Assembly (NCBI RefSeq): GCF_900167435.1
Contig: NZ_FUWS01000001.1
Coordinates: forward strand, 311,295 to 375,294
Direction of reading: 5' to 3'
Origin: Marinactinospora thermotolerans DSM 45154
GTDB lineage: Bacteria > Actinomycetota > Actinomycetes > Streptosporangiales > Streptosporangiaceae
DNA length: 64,000 nt
The notes below the pieces were generated by a model, which was not told the origin of the DNA, made no database searches, and saw only the letters and a program-made list of their open reading frames with translations. How positions within the stretch are numbered: position 1 is the first letter of the stretch; each line of letters begins with the position of its first letter. This document shows, piece after piece, positions 5,987 to 14,608 of this stretch. The position numbers and the translations under genes were made by a program.

Positions 5987-8272
5987 ATGGATCCCTGTCA
6001 ATCCACCTCCTCGCGGGAAGAGGCCCGCAGGGCTGCGCTCCGCCAGGAGCAGGCCCACCTCACCCGGCTCTACACCCGGTTGGACGCTGTCAGGGAACGT
6101 GCCGAGACCGCACTGCGGGAAGCCCATGGGCGCGGCGGCGGAGGCACCCGACAGGCCCTCATCGAACGGGAGGTCACCGCGGAGGAGCAGGCCCGCCTGG
6201 TGGCCCGTTTCTCCTCGGTCGAACGAGGACTGTGCTTCGGCCGCATCGACCACCGTGACGGCGAGAGCTTCCACATCGGCCGGATCGGGCTGCGCGACGA
6301 GGAGCACGAACCGTTGCTGATCGACTGGCGCGCTCCGGCCGCCCGCCTCTTCTACACCGCCACCCCCCAGACCCCCGGAAGTCTGGTGCGCCGGCGCCAT
6401 CTGCACACCCGGGATCGCACGGTCGTCGGCGTGGAGGACGAGGTGTTCGACCTCGACGGATTGACCGAGGAGGACCGGCGGACCCTCGTCGGCGAGGCCG
6501 CCCTCCTGGCCGCGCTCCGGCGTGGACGCACCGGCCGGATGAGCGACATCGTCGCCACCATCCAGGCCGAACAGGACCAGGTGATCCGCTCCGGTCTGGC
6601 CGGCGTCCTGGTCGTCCAGGGCGGGCCCGGAACCGGTAAGACCGTCGCCGCGCTGCACCGCGCCGCCTACCTGCTCTACACCCACCGCGACACGCTGGCC
6701 CGCCGGGGCGTCCTCATCATCGGCCCCAACCCGACGTTCCTGCGCTACATCGGCCAGGTCCTGCCCTCACTGGGCGAGACCGACGCGGTGCCGGCCACGG
6801 TCGGCGAGCTCTTCCCCGGCGTACGGGCCACCGAGACCGAGGAACCTTCCGCCGCGCTGCTCAAGGGCGACCCGCGCATGGCGCGCCTGGTGGCCGAGGC
6901 GGTGCGGGACCGGCAGCGGACCCCCCGTGACGGCGACGGGCTGCGCGTGGAGGTCGACGACATGGAACTGCGCGTCGGCCAGGATGTCTGCCGGCGGGCC
7001 CGCGACCGCGCCCGTGGCCTGCGCAAGCCGCACAACATCGCGCGCAAGCTCTACGTCAACGACGTGCTCAAGGACCTCGCGCTCGACCAGGCCCGCCGTC
7101 TGGGTCGCCCCCCGCTCGACGACGAGGACGTGCGCTACGCCCGGGCCTCCCTGTGGGCCGAGCCCACGGTCCGCGCGGCGATCGACCGGCTGTGGCCCTA
7201 CCTCACACCGCAACGGCTGCTGACGGAGTTGTTCGCCGACCCCGCGGCGCTACAGCGGGTGGCGCGCCGAGCCGGACTGGGGCCCGATGAGGCGCGGACG
7301 CTGCTGCGGCCGGCCACAACCCGGTGGACCGTCTCCGACGTTCCCCTCCTCGACGAAGCCGCCGAGCTGCTCGGTGAGGACGACAGCGCGGCGCGGGCGC
7401 TGGAACGGGTCGCGGCCGAGGAGCGCCGCGCCGAGGAGCGCTACGCCCAGGGCGTCTTGGAACTGACCGGCCTGTCCGAACAGGGCTTCCTCGACGCGCG
7501 CGCCCTCGCCGAACGCCATCGCGACCCCGGAGCGCGGCTCACCACCGCCGAGCGGGCCTGGGCCGACCGGCGCTGGGCCTATGGCCACGTCATCGTGGAC
7601 GAGGCCCAGGAGCTGTCGGCGATGGCCTGGCGGATGGTGATGCGTCGCGTGCCCACCCGCTCCCTGACGATCGTGGGCGACGTCGCCCAGACCAGTGACC
7701 CGGCCGGGGCGCGCTCCTGGGCCGAGATGCTCGACCCCTACGTCGGCGGGCGCTGGCGCGAGACCCGGCTGCTGGTCAACTACCGTACGCCCGCCGAGAT
7801 CATGGAGGTGGCCGCCGACGTCCTGGCGGAGGTGGCGCCCGGACAGCAGCCGCCGGAGTCCGTGCGCGACGGCGGGACGCCACCGCGCGCGGTGCGGATG
7901 GCGACGGCGGAGTTGCCCGAGGGGCTGCCGCGTCTGGTGGAGGCCGAGCGGGCCGCGATCGGCGAGGGGCGCGTGGCCGTCATCACCGCGCGTTCCCGGG
8001 TGGCCGAGGTGCGCGCGGCCCTGCCCGACCTGCCGTCGGGGGCGACCCCCGAGGCGCTGGACTCCCCCGCGACCACGCTGACGACCACCGAGGCCAAGGG
8101 GCTGGAGTTCGACGCGGTGATCGTGGTGGACCCCGACGGGATCGTCGCCGACTCCCCCAAGGGGGGACACGATCTGTACGTGGCGGTGACCCGGGCCACC
8201 CGCCGGCTCACCGTCGTCCACCACGGCGAGCTCCCGTCCATGCTGGGCCGGCTGCGCCGCGTCAGGGGATGA
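5987..8272 (+). CDS. HelD-like superfamily 1 helicase / RNA polymerase recycling factor
   Basis: A 761-residue UvrD/Rep-type ATPase. The N-terminus (about residues 8-80) is a charged helical arm, followed by LLIDWRAPAARLFYTA, a HelD hallmark. Walker A GGPGTGKT is at about residues 211-218, the Walker B region HVIVDEAQELSAMAW near 530, motif III IVGDVAQTSDPAG near 565, and the C-terminal helicase part holds TTTEAKGLEFDAVIVVDP and LYVAVTRATRRL. HelD and HelR proteins bind RNA polymerase, remove it from stalled complexes, and in some actinomycetes protect it from rifamycins. I call it HelD-like from the IDWRAP motif and overall size; assignment to the HelR subgroup is not certain. It begins without a ribosome site next to a good -10 element. 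Confidence 0.85.
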   Translation: MDPCQSTSSREEARRAALRQEQAHLTRLYTRLDAVRERAETALREAHGRGGGGTRQALIEREVTAEEQARLVARFSSVERGLCFGRIDHRDGESFHIGRIGLRDEEHEPLLIDWRAPAARLFYTATPQTPGSLVRRRHLHTRDRTVVGVEDEVFDLDGLTEEDRRTLVGEAALLAALRRGRTGRMSDIVATIQAEQDQVIRSGLAGVLVVQGGPGTGKTVAALHRAAYLLYTHRDTLARRGVLIIGPNPTFLRYIGQVLPSLGETDAVPATVGELFPGVRATETEEPSAALLKGDPRMARLVAEAVRDRQRTPRDGDGLRVEVDDMELRVGQDVCRRARDRARGLRKPHNIARKLYVNDVLKDLALDQARRLGRPPLDDEDVRYARASLWAEPTVRAAIDRLWPYLTPQRLLTELFADPAALQRVARRAGLGPDEARTLLRPATTRWTVSDVPLLDEAAELLGEDDSAARALERVAAEERRAEERYAQGVLELTGLSEQGFLDARALAERHRDPGARLTTAERAWADRRWAYGHVIVDEAQELSAMAWRMVMRRVPTRSLTIVGDVAQTSDPAGARSWAEMLDPYVGGRWRETRLLVNYRTPAEIMEVAADVLAEVAPGQQPPESVRDGGTPPRAVRMATAELPEGLPRLVEAERAAIGEGRVAVITARSRVAEVRAALPDLPSGATPEALDSPATTLTTTEAKGLEFDAVIVVDPDGIVADSPKGGHDLYVAVTRATRRLTVVHHGELPSMLGRLRRVRG

Positions 8273-8281
8273 GCCGGCGGG

Positions 8282-8309
8282 CTCGGGCCGCTCGTGAGGG
8301 CGGCCCGGG
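8282..8309. terminator. Terminator after helicase gene
   Basis: A 10-bp stem with one G-U pair (8282-8291 with 8300-8309, core GGGCCGC/GCGGCCC) around an 8-base loop lies between the convergent helicase and sulfotransferase genes. Confidence 0.65.
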
Positions 8310-8325
8310 CACGCCGGCACCCGGA

Positions 8326-8952
8326 TCAGCCCCTCTCCTGCCACCGCGCCGCGAACATCCGGTGGAAGGAGGCGCGGTCGTTGGTCTGGGGGAAGGGTTC
8401 GTCGGGAACCTCCACCCCGAGGAACCCGCACAGTCTCTCCCACCCCTGCCCCACCTCGAACACCAACAGCCGCTCCGGCGGGACGGCCGCGCGGACGGCG
8501 GCGTTGTGCTCCTCATAGACCCGGATCGCCGCCTCCGGGTCGTCCACGCGGTTCCCGAACGTGCGTTGGTGGACGATCTCCTCCGCGAGTTCGAGCAGGG
8601 GACGGTAACGGGGGACGACCTCCTTCGCGGGCGGCGTGTCGAAGATGGTCTGCGCGGCGCTCTCGTACCAACGGCGCGGGTCGCGCACGCTCAGCACGAC
8701 CTTGGCGTTGGGGTGGCGATCGAGAAGTTCACGCCAGAAGTAGCAGCCGGGCCAATCCACGATGGAGCGGTAGCCGGCGAGCAGGCGGCCCCAGTCGGCC
8801 CGCCCCCGGGCCGCGGCCAGCCAGGCCTCGGCCCGTTCGGGCCGTTCGACGATCTCGGCCATGTGGTAGCAGGGGCCGAACCCGAGCCGCTCCAACGCGT
8901 ACTTCAGGGACAGGGTCCCGGTTCGTCCGAAACCGGCACCGATCACGTCCAT
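8326..8952 (-). CDS. Sulfotransferase family protein
   Basis: A 208-residue protein starting with ATG at 8952. The N-terminal motif GAGFGRTGTLSLKYALE resembles the PAPS 5'-phosphosulfate-binding loop, and KVVLSVRDPRRWYESA near residue 85 resembles the 3'-phosphate-binding segment. Proteins of this group (Sulfotransfer_4 type) are widespread in actinomycetes and eukaryotes; their acceptor substrates are mostly unknown. An upstream in-frame ATG at 9003 exists, but the start at 8952 gives the family's usual N-terminus and follows a GGGAGG element. It stands between terminators as a single gene. Confidence 0.82.
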   Translation of the reverse strand: MDVIGAGFGRTGTLSLKYALERLGFGPCYHMAEIVERPERAEAWLAAARGRADWGRLLAGYRSIVDWPGCYFWRELLDRHPNAKVVLSVRDPRRWYESAAQTIFDTPPAKEVVPRYRPLLELAEEIVHQRTFGNRVDDPEAAIRVYEEHNAAVRAAVPPERLLVFEVGQGWERLCGFLGVEVPDEPFPQTNDRASFHRMFAARWQERG

Positions 8953-9019
8953 GCGGCCCCACCCCTCCCAGTCGCCACGCGACGTCACCAGATCATCGCA
9001 CAACGCGACGACAGTCGAC

Positions 9020-9049
9020 CGGTGCGGGCGCCGGACCGCGCCCGCACCG
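9020..9049 (-). terminator. Terminator of the MerR/aldo-keto reductase operon
   Basis: A perfect 12-bp stem (9020-9031 with 9038-9049) with a 6-base loop, 33 bases beyond the aldo-keto reductase stop on the - strand. Confidence 0.75.
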
Positions 9050-9081
9050 CCGGCCGTCCCACCTCTTCCGGGGACGGCGGT

Positions 9082-10065
9082 TCAGCCGGCCGCGTCCAGG
9101 CGGGCCCGGTCCTCCTCGTCGAGCACCAGCCGGGTCGCCTGAAGGGTCTCCTCCAGCTGCTCCACGGAACTCGCGCCCACCAGGGGGATCATCGCGGGGG
9201 CGCGTCCCAGCAGCCAGGCGAGCACCACCTGGTTGGGGGTCGCCCCGACCTTGGCCGCGACCTCGCGCAGCGCCTCCAGACGGCGCGGGGTCCCCGGATG
9301 GTCATAGGGCGCGGACAGCGGTCGGTCGGAACGGGTGTAGCCGCCCGACAGCAGGGTGCTGTAGACGACCAGCCCGGTGGCGCGTCCCGCCGTGTTCTCC
9401 TCCTGGACGAAGTCGAGGAGCTCGGGGCTCGCGTGCACGTGGCCGCTCTCGGGCAGCGCGATGTCGAAGCGGGGCTGGAGGTAGCTGTAGCGGTACTGCA
9501 GCACCTCGTACCGGGGCCGGTCGCCCACCGCCGCCAGGGAACGGGCCCGCTCCAGCCGCCAGGTCGCGTGGTTGCTGGCGCCGACGAGGCCGATGGCGCC
9601 GGCCCGGCGAAGTGCGCCGAGCGCGTCGAGGGTCTCCTCCATCGGGACGGAACGATCCTCGATGTGGGTGTAGAGCAGGTCGAGGCGGTCCATCCCCAGA
9701 CGTTCCCGACTGTCCTCCACCGCCGCGTGGATCGCGGAGGCGGACAGCCCTTCGGCGTCCTCCAGCCCTCGGCCGGGCGTGCGCGGCTGCGCTCCCAGCT
9801 TGGTGGCGATGACGACCTCGTCGCCGACCCCGCGGGAGGCCCGCCAGCGGCCGAGGACCCGCTCGCTCTCGCCCCCCGCGAAGCCCGGCACCCAGAAGGC
9901 GTAGTTGTTCGAGGTGTCGATGAACCTGCCGCCCGCTTCGACGAAGCGGTCCAGAATGGCGAAGGAGGTCTCCTCCCCCACCAGGGTGCCGAACGGGAGC
10001 GCTCCCAGACAGATCTCGCCGACCCCGCGCGCGGCCGGCCCCGTTCCCAGCGTGTGACGGCGCAT
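9082..10065 (-). CDS. Aldo/keto reductase
   Basis: A 327-residue (beta/alpha)8 NADPH-dependent oxidoreductase. The catalytic residues are visible in order: Asp and Tyr in FIDTSNNYAFW near residue 50, Lys in VVIATKLGAQ near 85, and His in DLLYTHIEDRS near 137. The C-terminal cofactor region has VVLAWLLGRAPAMIPLVGASS. Its start ATG overlaps the stop of the MerR gene in an ATGA arrangement, so the two are translationally coupled. The MerR regulator probably controls this enzyme in response to a reactive carbonyl or similar compound; the substrate is not known. Confidence 0.93.
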   Translation of the reverse strand: MRRHTLGTGPAARGVGEICLGALPFGTLVGEETSFAILDRFVEAGGRFIDTSNNYAFWVPGFAGGESERVLGRWRASRGVGDEVVIATKLGAQPRTPGRGLEDAEGLSASAIHAAVEDSRERLGMDRLDLLYTHIEDRSVPMEETLDALGALRRAGAIGLVGASNHATWRLERARSLAAVGDRPRYEVLQYRYSYLQPRFDIALPESGHVHASPELLDFVQEENTAGRATGLVVYSTLLSGGYTRSDRPLSAPYDHPGTPRRLEALREVAAKVGATPNQVVLAWLLGRAPAMIPLVGASSVEQLEETLQATRLVLDEEDRARLDAAG

Positions 10066-10460
10066 CAGAGAACCCGTCCTTCCGTGGCAGCGGACGCGGC
10101 GAGAACGGAACGGTAGTAGTCGATCTTGTGCCGGATCGCGGCCTGGCGGCGCTGGAGCTCGGCGATACGCTCGGCCAGCCGCCCCTCGTGGGTCTCCAGG
10201 ACGTCCAGGCGGCGGGGAATGGTCGCGTCGCCCTCGCGGACCAGTTCGGCGAACTCCCTCAGGCGGGCGATCGGCATGTCGGTGTCGCGCAGGCAGCGCA
10301 CGAGCTCCAAAAGCTCCACGTCATGAGCCCGGTAACGCCGCTGCCCACCAGGGGCGCGCTCCACCAGGCCGAGCAATCCCTCGCGTTCGTAGTAGCGCAA
10401 GGTGTCGAGGCTCAACCCGAACCGGGCCGAGACCTCCTTGGGCGTGTAGTACTCGCTCAT
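10065..10460 (-). CDS. MerR family transcriptional regulator
   Basis: A 131-residue regulator. The winged helix-turn-helix is at residues 1-70, with YTPKEVSARFGLSLDTLRYYEREGL in its first part, followed by a coiled coil (residues 75-120) for dimerisation. There are no Cys residues typical of metal or redox sensors and no long drug-binding domain, so it belongs to the short MerR group often paired with reductases. It overlaps the aldo/keto reductase gene by one base. A perfect palindrome lies just upstream (10475-10494) between its own -35 and -10 regions, so autoregulation is likely. Confidence 0.93.
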   Translation of the reverse strand: MSEYYTPKEVSARFGLSLDTLRYYEREGLLGLVERAPGGQRRYRAHDVELLELVRCLRDTDMPIARLREFAELVREGDATIPRRLDVLETHEGRLAERIAELQRRQAAIRHKIDYYRSVLAASAATEGRVL

Positions 10461-10474
10461 GGGAGGAGCCTGCT

Positions 10475-10494
10475 ACCTGGAGTGCGCTCCAGGT
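10475..10494 (-). promoter_or_regulatory. MerR operator/promoter
   Basis: ACCTGGAG (10475-10482) and CTCCAGGT (10487-10494) form a perfect palindrome with a 4-base centre. On the - strand TTGACC (10497-10492) overlaps it as a -35 element, and the gene starts 14 bases beyond the other end. This matches the MerR design of an operator inside an elongated promoter spacer. Confidence 0.8.
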
Positions 10495-10503
10495 CAAGTC
10501 CTC

Positions 10504-11127
10504 TCAGCCGGAGATCGCTCCGACGACCGCCGTGGTCAGGTCATCGACCACGGTCCCGGCGGGCATGTCGGGGTGCTCCAGCCACCACTCCCCCGCCGCC
10601 TGCACCATCCCGACCACGGCGTGGGCCACGATCTGGGCACGCACCGGATCGGGGATGTACCCCTCGGCCACGAGCATCCCGGCGATCTCCTCGCCGAGCC
10701 TGCGCACCATCATGCCGAGGTCACCGCGGGTGGGCGGGTCCTCGGCGGTGGCGCGGTGCATCAGGAAGCGGTACAGGTTGAGGTTCGCCCCGATCATGCC
10801 GAGGTAGGCGGCCACCGTCGAACGGGTACGCGCCCGCAGGCAGGTCGGCTCGCGCAGCTCGGAACGGACCCGCTCCATCAGCGGATCGACGTGGCGCCGG
10901 GCCAGGGCCCGGTACAACCCGCTCTTGTCGCCGAAATGGCGATAGAGGACGGGTTTGCCGATGCCCGCCTCGGCCGCGATCGCCGCCATCGAAGCGCCGG
11001 GGCCATCACGCTGGATGACCCGGTCGGCGGCGTCCAGGATCGCTCGGCGGCGTTCGGGGCTGCGCCCACGCGAGACGCGGCCCGCGGCGGGCGGGGTGCT
11101 GGTGCTCGGTGCGGGGTCGAAGGCCAC
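10504..11127 (-). CDS. TetR family transcriptional regulator
   Basis: A 207-residue repressor. The DNA-binding domain is at residues 24-70, with AILDAADRVIQRDG and the recognition helix region IGKPVLYRHFGDKSGL. The C-terminal ligand-binding domain holds the helical segment LLVAEGYIPDPVRAQIVAHAVVGMVQAAGEWW. I chose the GTG at 11127, four bases after the acyltransferase stop; longer frames run backwards through that gene. Position suggests it is co-transcribed with the acyltransferase and may repress it through the site at 12320-12339. Ligand unknown. Confidence 0.9.
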   Translation of the reverse strand: MAFDPAPSTSTPPAAGRVSRGRSPERRRAILDAADRVIQRDGPGASMAAIAAEAGIGKPVLYRHFGDKSGLYRALARRHVDPLMERVRSELREPTCLRARTRSTVAAYLGMIGANLNLYRFLMHRATAEDPPTRGDLGMMVRRLGEEIAGMLVAEGYIPDPVRAQIVAHAVVGMVQAAGEWWLEHPDMPAGTVVDDLTTAVVGAISG

Positions 11128-11131
11128 ACCG

Positions 11132-12277
11132 TCACACGGTAGCGCGCAGCACCGGGATCCGCTTGAACAGGGCGGTGACGGCCAGGCTGACGGTAAGGAC
11201 GGCGAGGATGTGGAAGGAGGCCATGGCCAGCATGGCGATGGGGTGGTCGGGAACACCGGTGAGGCCGCGCAGCTCGTAGAGGACCACGACGTGCACCAGG
11301 AAGACCCCGAAGCTGAGATCCGACAACGTCTTGAGACGGCGCCGGGCCGGCTCGGTGTCGCGGTGGGACGCCGTGAACGAGGAGCAGTTCCGCCCGAAGG
11401 CCCGCAGGAGCAGGAACGCCGTGACCGACATGACCATGACGCTGGGCGAGAGGTAGGTGTAGAGGTAGTCGGCCTCGGCGGTCCAGCCGCCCGTGGCGTG
11501 GCCGATGAGCCCCGCGCCCAGCCCGGTGACGAGGATCGAGCCCGCGAACGCGCCCAGCACCCCCCACGTCTGGCGACGGGTGAGATCGGTTTCGCGCAGC
11601 AGGTAGCCCATGACGTAGTAGCCCACATAGGGCAGAAAGCGCGTGACCGCGTTGGGTCCGCCGGCGCCGTCGAAGACCGTGACGGCCTGGTCGACCATGC
11701 CCAGCGCCGACATCATGATCGCGAACCACCACAGCATCCGCGTGGTGGCGTAGCGGGTGATGATGCGCAGGAACGGCGTGAGGACGTAGAGACCGGCCAG
11801 CACGAACAGGAAGTACAGGTGGAGGGCCGGGTCGCCCGACAGGACCGTGCCGATGGCCTCGGACAGCGTGATGCCGCCCCAGCGGGTGTGCTCCAGGACC
11901 AGATAGATCCCCGTCCACACCACCAGCGGAATGCCGATGCGCGAGAACCTGCGGCGGTAGAACGAACGGAGCCCCTCCTCGCGCGGTTTCAGCAGCAGGG
12001 CCCCGCTGATCATGATGAAGACGGGGACGCACCAGCGGACCAGGGAGTCGGCCGCGTTGGCGGCCCACCAGGTGGCGGTGCCGTAGTCGGTGTAGCGGGT
12101 GGTGACGATCGGCGCGAAAGCGTGGACGACGATGACGGCCAGCATCGCCAGGACACGAGTGATGTCGAGCCAGGCGGTGGCTGCCGGAGTCGCCACCCGG
12201 GCCGGAGCCTCGGGGCCGCGCCCCGTCCTGTGCGCCGCCTGGGCGGCAGTAGAAGGCACGGGGGAGGTGGCGGTCAT
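11132..12277 (-). CDS. Acyltransferase 3 family membrane protein
   Basis: A 381-residue integral membrane protein with about ten hydrophobic segments. The N-terminal WLDITRVLAMLAVIVVHAF is the usual start of the acyltransferase-3 (OafA/YiaH) domain, with the catalytic-type His in VVHAF, and GALLLKPREEGLRSFYRRRFSRIG matches the conserved arginine-rich loop. Such enzymes move acetyl or other acyl groups onto sugars, peptidoglycan, lipids or antibiotics. The acceptor cannot be read from sequence. It is followed 4 bases later by a TetR gene. The upstream region is AT-rich and carries an inverted repeat. Confidence 0.88.
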   Translation of the reverse strand: MTATSPVPSTAAQAAHRTGRGPEAPARVATPAATAWLDITRVLAMLAVIVVHAFAPIVTTRYTDYGTATWWAANAADSLVRWCVPVFIMISGALLLKPREEGLRSFYRRRFSRIGIPLVVWTGIYLVLEHTRWGGITLSEAIGTVLSGDPALHLYFLFVLAGLYVLTPFLRIITRYATTRMLWWFAIMMSALGMVDQAVTVFDGAGGPNAVTRFLPYVGYYVMGYLLRETDLTRRQTWGVLGAFAGSILVTGLGAGLIGHATGGWTAEADYLYTYLSPSVMVMSVTAFLLLRAFGRNCSSFTASHRDTEPARRRLKTLSDLSFGVFLVHVVVLYELRGLTGVPDHPIAMLAMASFHILAVLTVSLAVTALFKRIPVLRATV

Positions 12278-12319
12278 GGCGCTGTCCTCATCCAGTCGGC
12301 GACGGCTGAACTACTCCAA

Positions 12320-12339
12320 GTGATATCACGCTGTTATCA
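12320..12339 (-). promoter_or_regulatory. Candidate TetR operator upstream of acyltransferase
   Basis: GTGATATCAC (12320-12329) is a perfect palindrome, and TGATA (12321-12325) also pairs with TATCA (12335-12339) as a spaced inverted repeat. Both lie 43-62 bases upstream of the acyltransferase start in the only AT-rich part of this region. Assignment to the TetR at 10504-11127 is inference. Confidence 0.45.
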
Positions 12340-12446
12340 GATTCTCAAAGTATTCACAGGAAGCCCTGAATGTCCTGACATGCGGCTTTTGATGCACAAG
12401 GTCGGGAACGGCGGCTGCCGCCCCTCACTACCCCGCGCCTCCCGGG

Positions 12447-13199
12447 TCACACCACGGTCTCCTCCCGCAGCCGGATCCAGATCGCGTTGGCGCGCGCCAC
12501 CTCCCGCCCCTCCTCGTCGTGGATCGCGCTGGCGGTGAGCACTTTGCGCCCCTCCTCGCCCAGCAGCCGGCCCGTGACCACATATGGCCGCCCGATGATG
12601 GGACGTCGCCGCACCCACGCGGTCATGCGCCCCAGGACCATGGGACGGCCGGTGATGTCGCTGGACCACCCTCCCGGGCAGTCCAACGCGGCCCAGACCA
12701 TCTCCATCGGAACCGGCCCCGCGCCCCCGGGCGCGAGTGAGGCGTCCGGTGTCCAGTCGCAGGCGACGACCCGCTCGTCCGGGGCGTCGCTCACCGGACC
12801 TGCGTGCACCCGCAACCCATCCCCTGGCGCGCGCTCCGTTCCACAGGCGAAGCAGGTCGGAAAGGGGTGGGCGAGGGCGCCCCGGAACCTTCCCCGCGCC
12901 TCGCGGGCCACGACCGGCACAACGCCACCGGCCGGTTCGAGCGGTGTGGTGACCCGCACCGCCTCGGCCACCGTCTCGGCGCCGCGCACCAGCGACCGGA
13001 CGCCCCCTTCCCCGACCACCACCCGCATGGGGGTGTCCAACGGCGGCGGGAGGCGCAACGTCACCTCGACGGTCTCCTCCATCTCCGGCTCGGCCAGCAG
13101 CCCGGCCACGTAACCGCCGTTGGCCGAAGCCGGCGGACCGTTGAAGCGGCCGGCCACGGTGAGTTCCCGCTCTCTGGCGGGAATGCCCGAATCACTCAT
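12447..13199 (-). CDS. Thioesterase-like hotdog protein
   Basis: A 250-residue protein with the layout of a double-hotdog acyl-CoA thioesterase-like protein: FNGPPASANGGYVAGLLA at the N-terminus, the conserved FPTCFACGTER near residue 116, and a C-terminal half with MVWAALDCPGGWSSD and GRPYVVTGRLLGEEGRKVL. The Cys-x2-Cys in the centre is frequent in this family. The reaction is probably hydrolysis of an acyl-CoA, but no catalytic residue can be named with confidence. It is a single gene with start ATG at 13199. Confidence 0.75.
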   Translation of the reverse strand: MSDSGIPARERELTVAGRFNGPPASANGGYVAGLLAEPEMEETVEVTLRLPPPLDTPMRVVVGEGGVRSLVRGAETVAEAVRVTTPLEPAGGVVPVVAREARGRFRGALAHPFPTCFACGTERAPGDGLRVHAGPVSDAPDERVVACDWTPDASLAPGGAGPVPMEMVWAALDCPGGWSSDITGRPMVLGRMTAWVRRRPIIGRPYVVTGRLLGEEGRKVLTASAIHDEEGREVARANAIWIRLREETVV

Positions 13200-13437
13200 G
13201 CGGACAGGCTAGGACGCGCCCCCCCGGCCGCCAGAAGCCGGGAGGAAGGGCACGGCCGCTTCGGAATCCCGCCCCACAACACCACCACCCTATGCAATGA
13301 TGCCACTACCCTGAGCGCCTGGCGTCGCGCCGGTTGGCGGAACGGGGCCGGGCATGGGCGGGCCGGGGGCACGACGGCCGCCCGGATCCCACCGCGACGA
13401 GACCCGGCGGTTCCCGCCGGAGCAAGGAGGAATCGGC

Positions 13438-14217
13438 GTGGAGAAGACGGGTAGACCCGACCCCCTGCCCCCGGTGACGGACTGGTCGGGCGAACAGGTG
13501 GCCGGCGGATACGAAAGACTCACCCCCTCGGTGGAGTGGGTACTGGGATACCCCTTCGTCTTCCGGGCCCTGGGACTGGAACGGCTCCGGGGAGGACGCC
13601 TGCTGGACCTCGGCTGCGGCCCCGGCGTCGTCGCCGACCACGTGGCGCGCCGTTTCGGTGTCCACGTGGTGGCGGCCGACGTCTCACCCGCCATGCTGTC
13701 TCTCGCCCGGAGGAGGACCGGCCCCCTGGTGGAGCACCACCTCGTGACCGACGACCAGATCCCCGGCCTGGCCGACGCGTCGGTGGACCGCGCCATGTGC
13801 AACTTCGTCCTGGTGTGCGTTCCCGAGAAGGCCCGGATCCTGCGGCTCTTCCGAGAGGTCCACCGCCTGCTCCGTCCCGAGGGCCGCTTCGCCGTCCTCA
13901 ACCCCAATCCCGCGTGCATCGGGACCCCGTTCTCGACCTTCATGATCGGCAGGAAGGGCGAGCGCTACTCCCCCGGGGACCCCCTGCCCGTCCGGCTCCG
14001 CCAGACCGACGGTTCCTGGCTGGACATCGTCGACACCTTCTGGCCCCTGGAGGTCTATGAGGAGCTGCTGGCCGAGGCCGGCTTCGGCGAGATCCAACGC
14101 GAGCTGCCCACCCCGGACGACGCCCACGGCGTGGCCGACCCGGACCTGATCGCCGGTCACACCTGGACGGCCGAACACCGGATACCGCCCTGCGCGCTCC
14201 TCACGGCCTCGCTCTGA
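13438..14217 (+). CDS. Class I SAM-dependent methyltransferase
   Basis: A 259-residue protein starting with GTG at 13438 behind a strong AAGGAGG (13424-13430). The SAM-binding motif I is LLDLGCGPGVVADHVARRF (about residues 55-73), followed by VVAADVSPAMLSLARRR (motif II) and MCNFVLVCVPEKARILR (motif IV region). It is of the UbiE/Methyltransf_11 type, which acts on small molecules. The C-terminal part varies and does not reveal the substrate. Next downstream is a 13-bp terminator hairpin and the convergent toxin-like gene. Confidence 0.9.
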   Translation: MEKTGRPDPLPPVTDWSGEQVAGGYERLTPSVEWVLGYPFVFRALGLERLRGGRLLDLGCGPGVVADHVARRFGVHVVAADVSPAMLSLARRRTGPLVEHHLVTDDQIPGLADASVDRAMCNFVLVCVPEKARILRLFREVHRLLRPEGRFAVLNPNPACIGTPFSTFMIGRKGERYSPGDPLPVRLRQTDGSWLDIVDTFWPLEVYEELLAEAGFGEIQRELPTPDDAHGVADPDLIAGHTWTAEHRIPPCALLTASL

Positions 14218-14453
14218 CTCCGGCGGGACCGGCCCGGCCGCACCGACACCGGGGCGGCTCCCCGGCCTTCGCTGGAGGAGACGCCATCGCTTCGCCGCGC
14301 GCGGCGGGACGGGCCGGAATTGAGGGACGATCCCATCGCCTCCGGCACCCCACCGGACCTTCCCGCCTCGCCGCCGACGGGTACGGGGCCGGTTCTGGAT
14401 CGTCGCTCCACGCCGACACCGCCCGGGACGACCGGCGCCGCCCCGGACACGGG
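14218..14453. other. Intergenic stretch, no gene seen
   Basis: Non-coding DNA between the methyltransferase and the terminator at 14454. Open frames here are proline, arginine and alanine rich shadows without ribosome sites. I see no repeat or RNA motif. Confidence 0.6.
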
Positions 14454-14483
14454 CGGGTCCCGCGCCTGAGGGCGCGGGACCCG
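14454..14483. terminator. Strong terminator between methyltransferase and toxin-like gene
   Basis: A perfect 13-bp stem (14454-14466 with 14471-14483, arm CGGGTCCCGCGCC) closed by a TGAG tetraloop. Confidence 0.8.
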
Positions 14484-14608
14484 CTCCTCGCTCTTCCGCC
14501 CCGCTCACCACCGTTCGCCGAGTCTTCGGTGGGACCTCCCCGCCGGTCGGGGCCGTGCTCTCCCCCGAGGCGAAACAGCTCTGGAATCGCGTTCCCGTCG
14601 TGGTCCGC

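Noticed and set aside
7250-8443. 397-aa - strand frame opposite the helicase
   Set aside because: Shadow of the helicase C-terminal half; Gly/His/Arg-rich without recognisable domain.
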